64,000 nt of DNA from Polyangiaceae bacterium (GTDB taxonomy: Bacteria; Myxococcota_A; Polyangia; Polyangiales; Polyangiaceae), in contig JADJYE010000008.1 of the NCBI GenBank assembly GCA_016719945.1, positions 458,900-522,899 on the forward strand, in the 5' to 3' direction. The notes under the pieces were generated by a model. The model ran no database searches. It saw only the letters and a list, made by a program, of their open reading frames with translations, and was not told where the DNA came from. Of this stretch, positions 63,899-64,000 are shown in pieces (the stretch's first letter is position 1; every line of letters starts with the position of its first letter). A program made the translations under genes and the position numbers.

Positions 63899-64000
63899 AT
63901 GTCGGCAATTACGGGTATTGATCGGCTTCGCGCTCTTGGCGTCGAATGGGACCCCGCCGGGGTGGAGCGTATCCTGCGCATAGTGTTGACGTTGACCACC
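63899..64000 (+). CDS. putative immunity gene of the orphan cassette, partial at window end
   Basis: An ATG at 63899 starts seven bases after the stop of the orphan cassette, with GAGGGTG a few bases upstream. The 34 visible codons read MSAITGIDRLRALGVEWDPA and continue open to the last base of the window. Position directly after a toxin tip and low GC compared with the flanking genes suggest an immunity protein. The 3' end is outside the window, so nothing can be said about its fold. Confidence 0.5.
   Translation, partial: MSAITGIDRLRALGVEWDPAGVERILRIVLTLTT

Overview
The window is high-GC DNA, dense with genes on both strands, from a Gram-negative bacterium. Many predicted lipoproteins, a MYXO-CTERM-like sorting tail on a DUF2330 protein, DUF4388, DUF4912 and DUF7151-type domains, a Ser/Thr kinase with a C-terminal membrane anchor, and proline-, glycine- or alanine-rich linkers all point to a myxobacterium (Myxococcota, probably the Polyangiia side). 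That placement is inference from gene content; no rRNA is present.

Layout. 1-4.0 kb: the rplY (partial) and prs pair, split by an extensin-like peptidase and an L,D-transpeptidase. 4.2-13.2 kb: ribF, a DUF4912 protein, several envelope or lipoprotein genes, a DsbD-type thiol transporter, a TPR protein, a tandem pair of small Cys-rich paralogues and a proline-rich protein closed by a strong terminator. 13.2-16.5 kb: tRNA-Ala(GGC), a frameshifted acyl-CoA dehydrogenase, and, divergently, a RimK-like ligase with a crotonase; a PsrA-like operator lies between them. 16.4-26.2 kb: glycosyltransferases, a DUF1015-rhodanese-methyltransferase operon, a MinD-J-HTH fusion, a LysM protein and a protein kinase. 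26.2-38.5 kb: a DUF7151-type lipoprotein, a DUF58/VWA pair, panB, a DUF2330 protein, an HD-GYP/receiver/DUF4388 protein and a membrane pyrophosphatase. 38.7-44.5 kb: NRDE, Nif3 and the Lhr helicase.

44.6-53.0 kb holds eight same-strand genes in which every junction overlaps: lipoprotein, radical SAM enzyme, a stand-alone asparagine-synthase domain, a full AsnB-type synthetase, an MGT-type glycosyltransferase, a GT2, a ROK-like kinase and a PIG-L deacetylase. It reads as one uncharacterised biosynthetic operon, probably for an amidated amino-sugar glycoconjugate or a modified peptide.

53.1-64.0 kb is a polymorphic-toxin locus. A very large SpvB/TcB-TcC/RHS protein ends in a variable toxin tip and overlaps a small putative immunity gene. 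Downstream lie a DUF559 nuclease-like gene, a promoterless second copy of the RHS 3' end carrying a different tip, and the start of a second putative immunity gene that runs off the window. The two RHS copies show mosaic identity, as expected from recombination or gene conversion that swaps toxin tips.

A caution for the reader: about a dozen conserved genes or gene pieces carry single-base frameshifts, many in runs of G or C. This looks more like consensus error than real gene decay, so those genes are annotated as single loci with the break point given.
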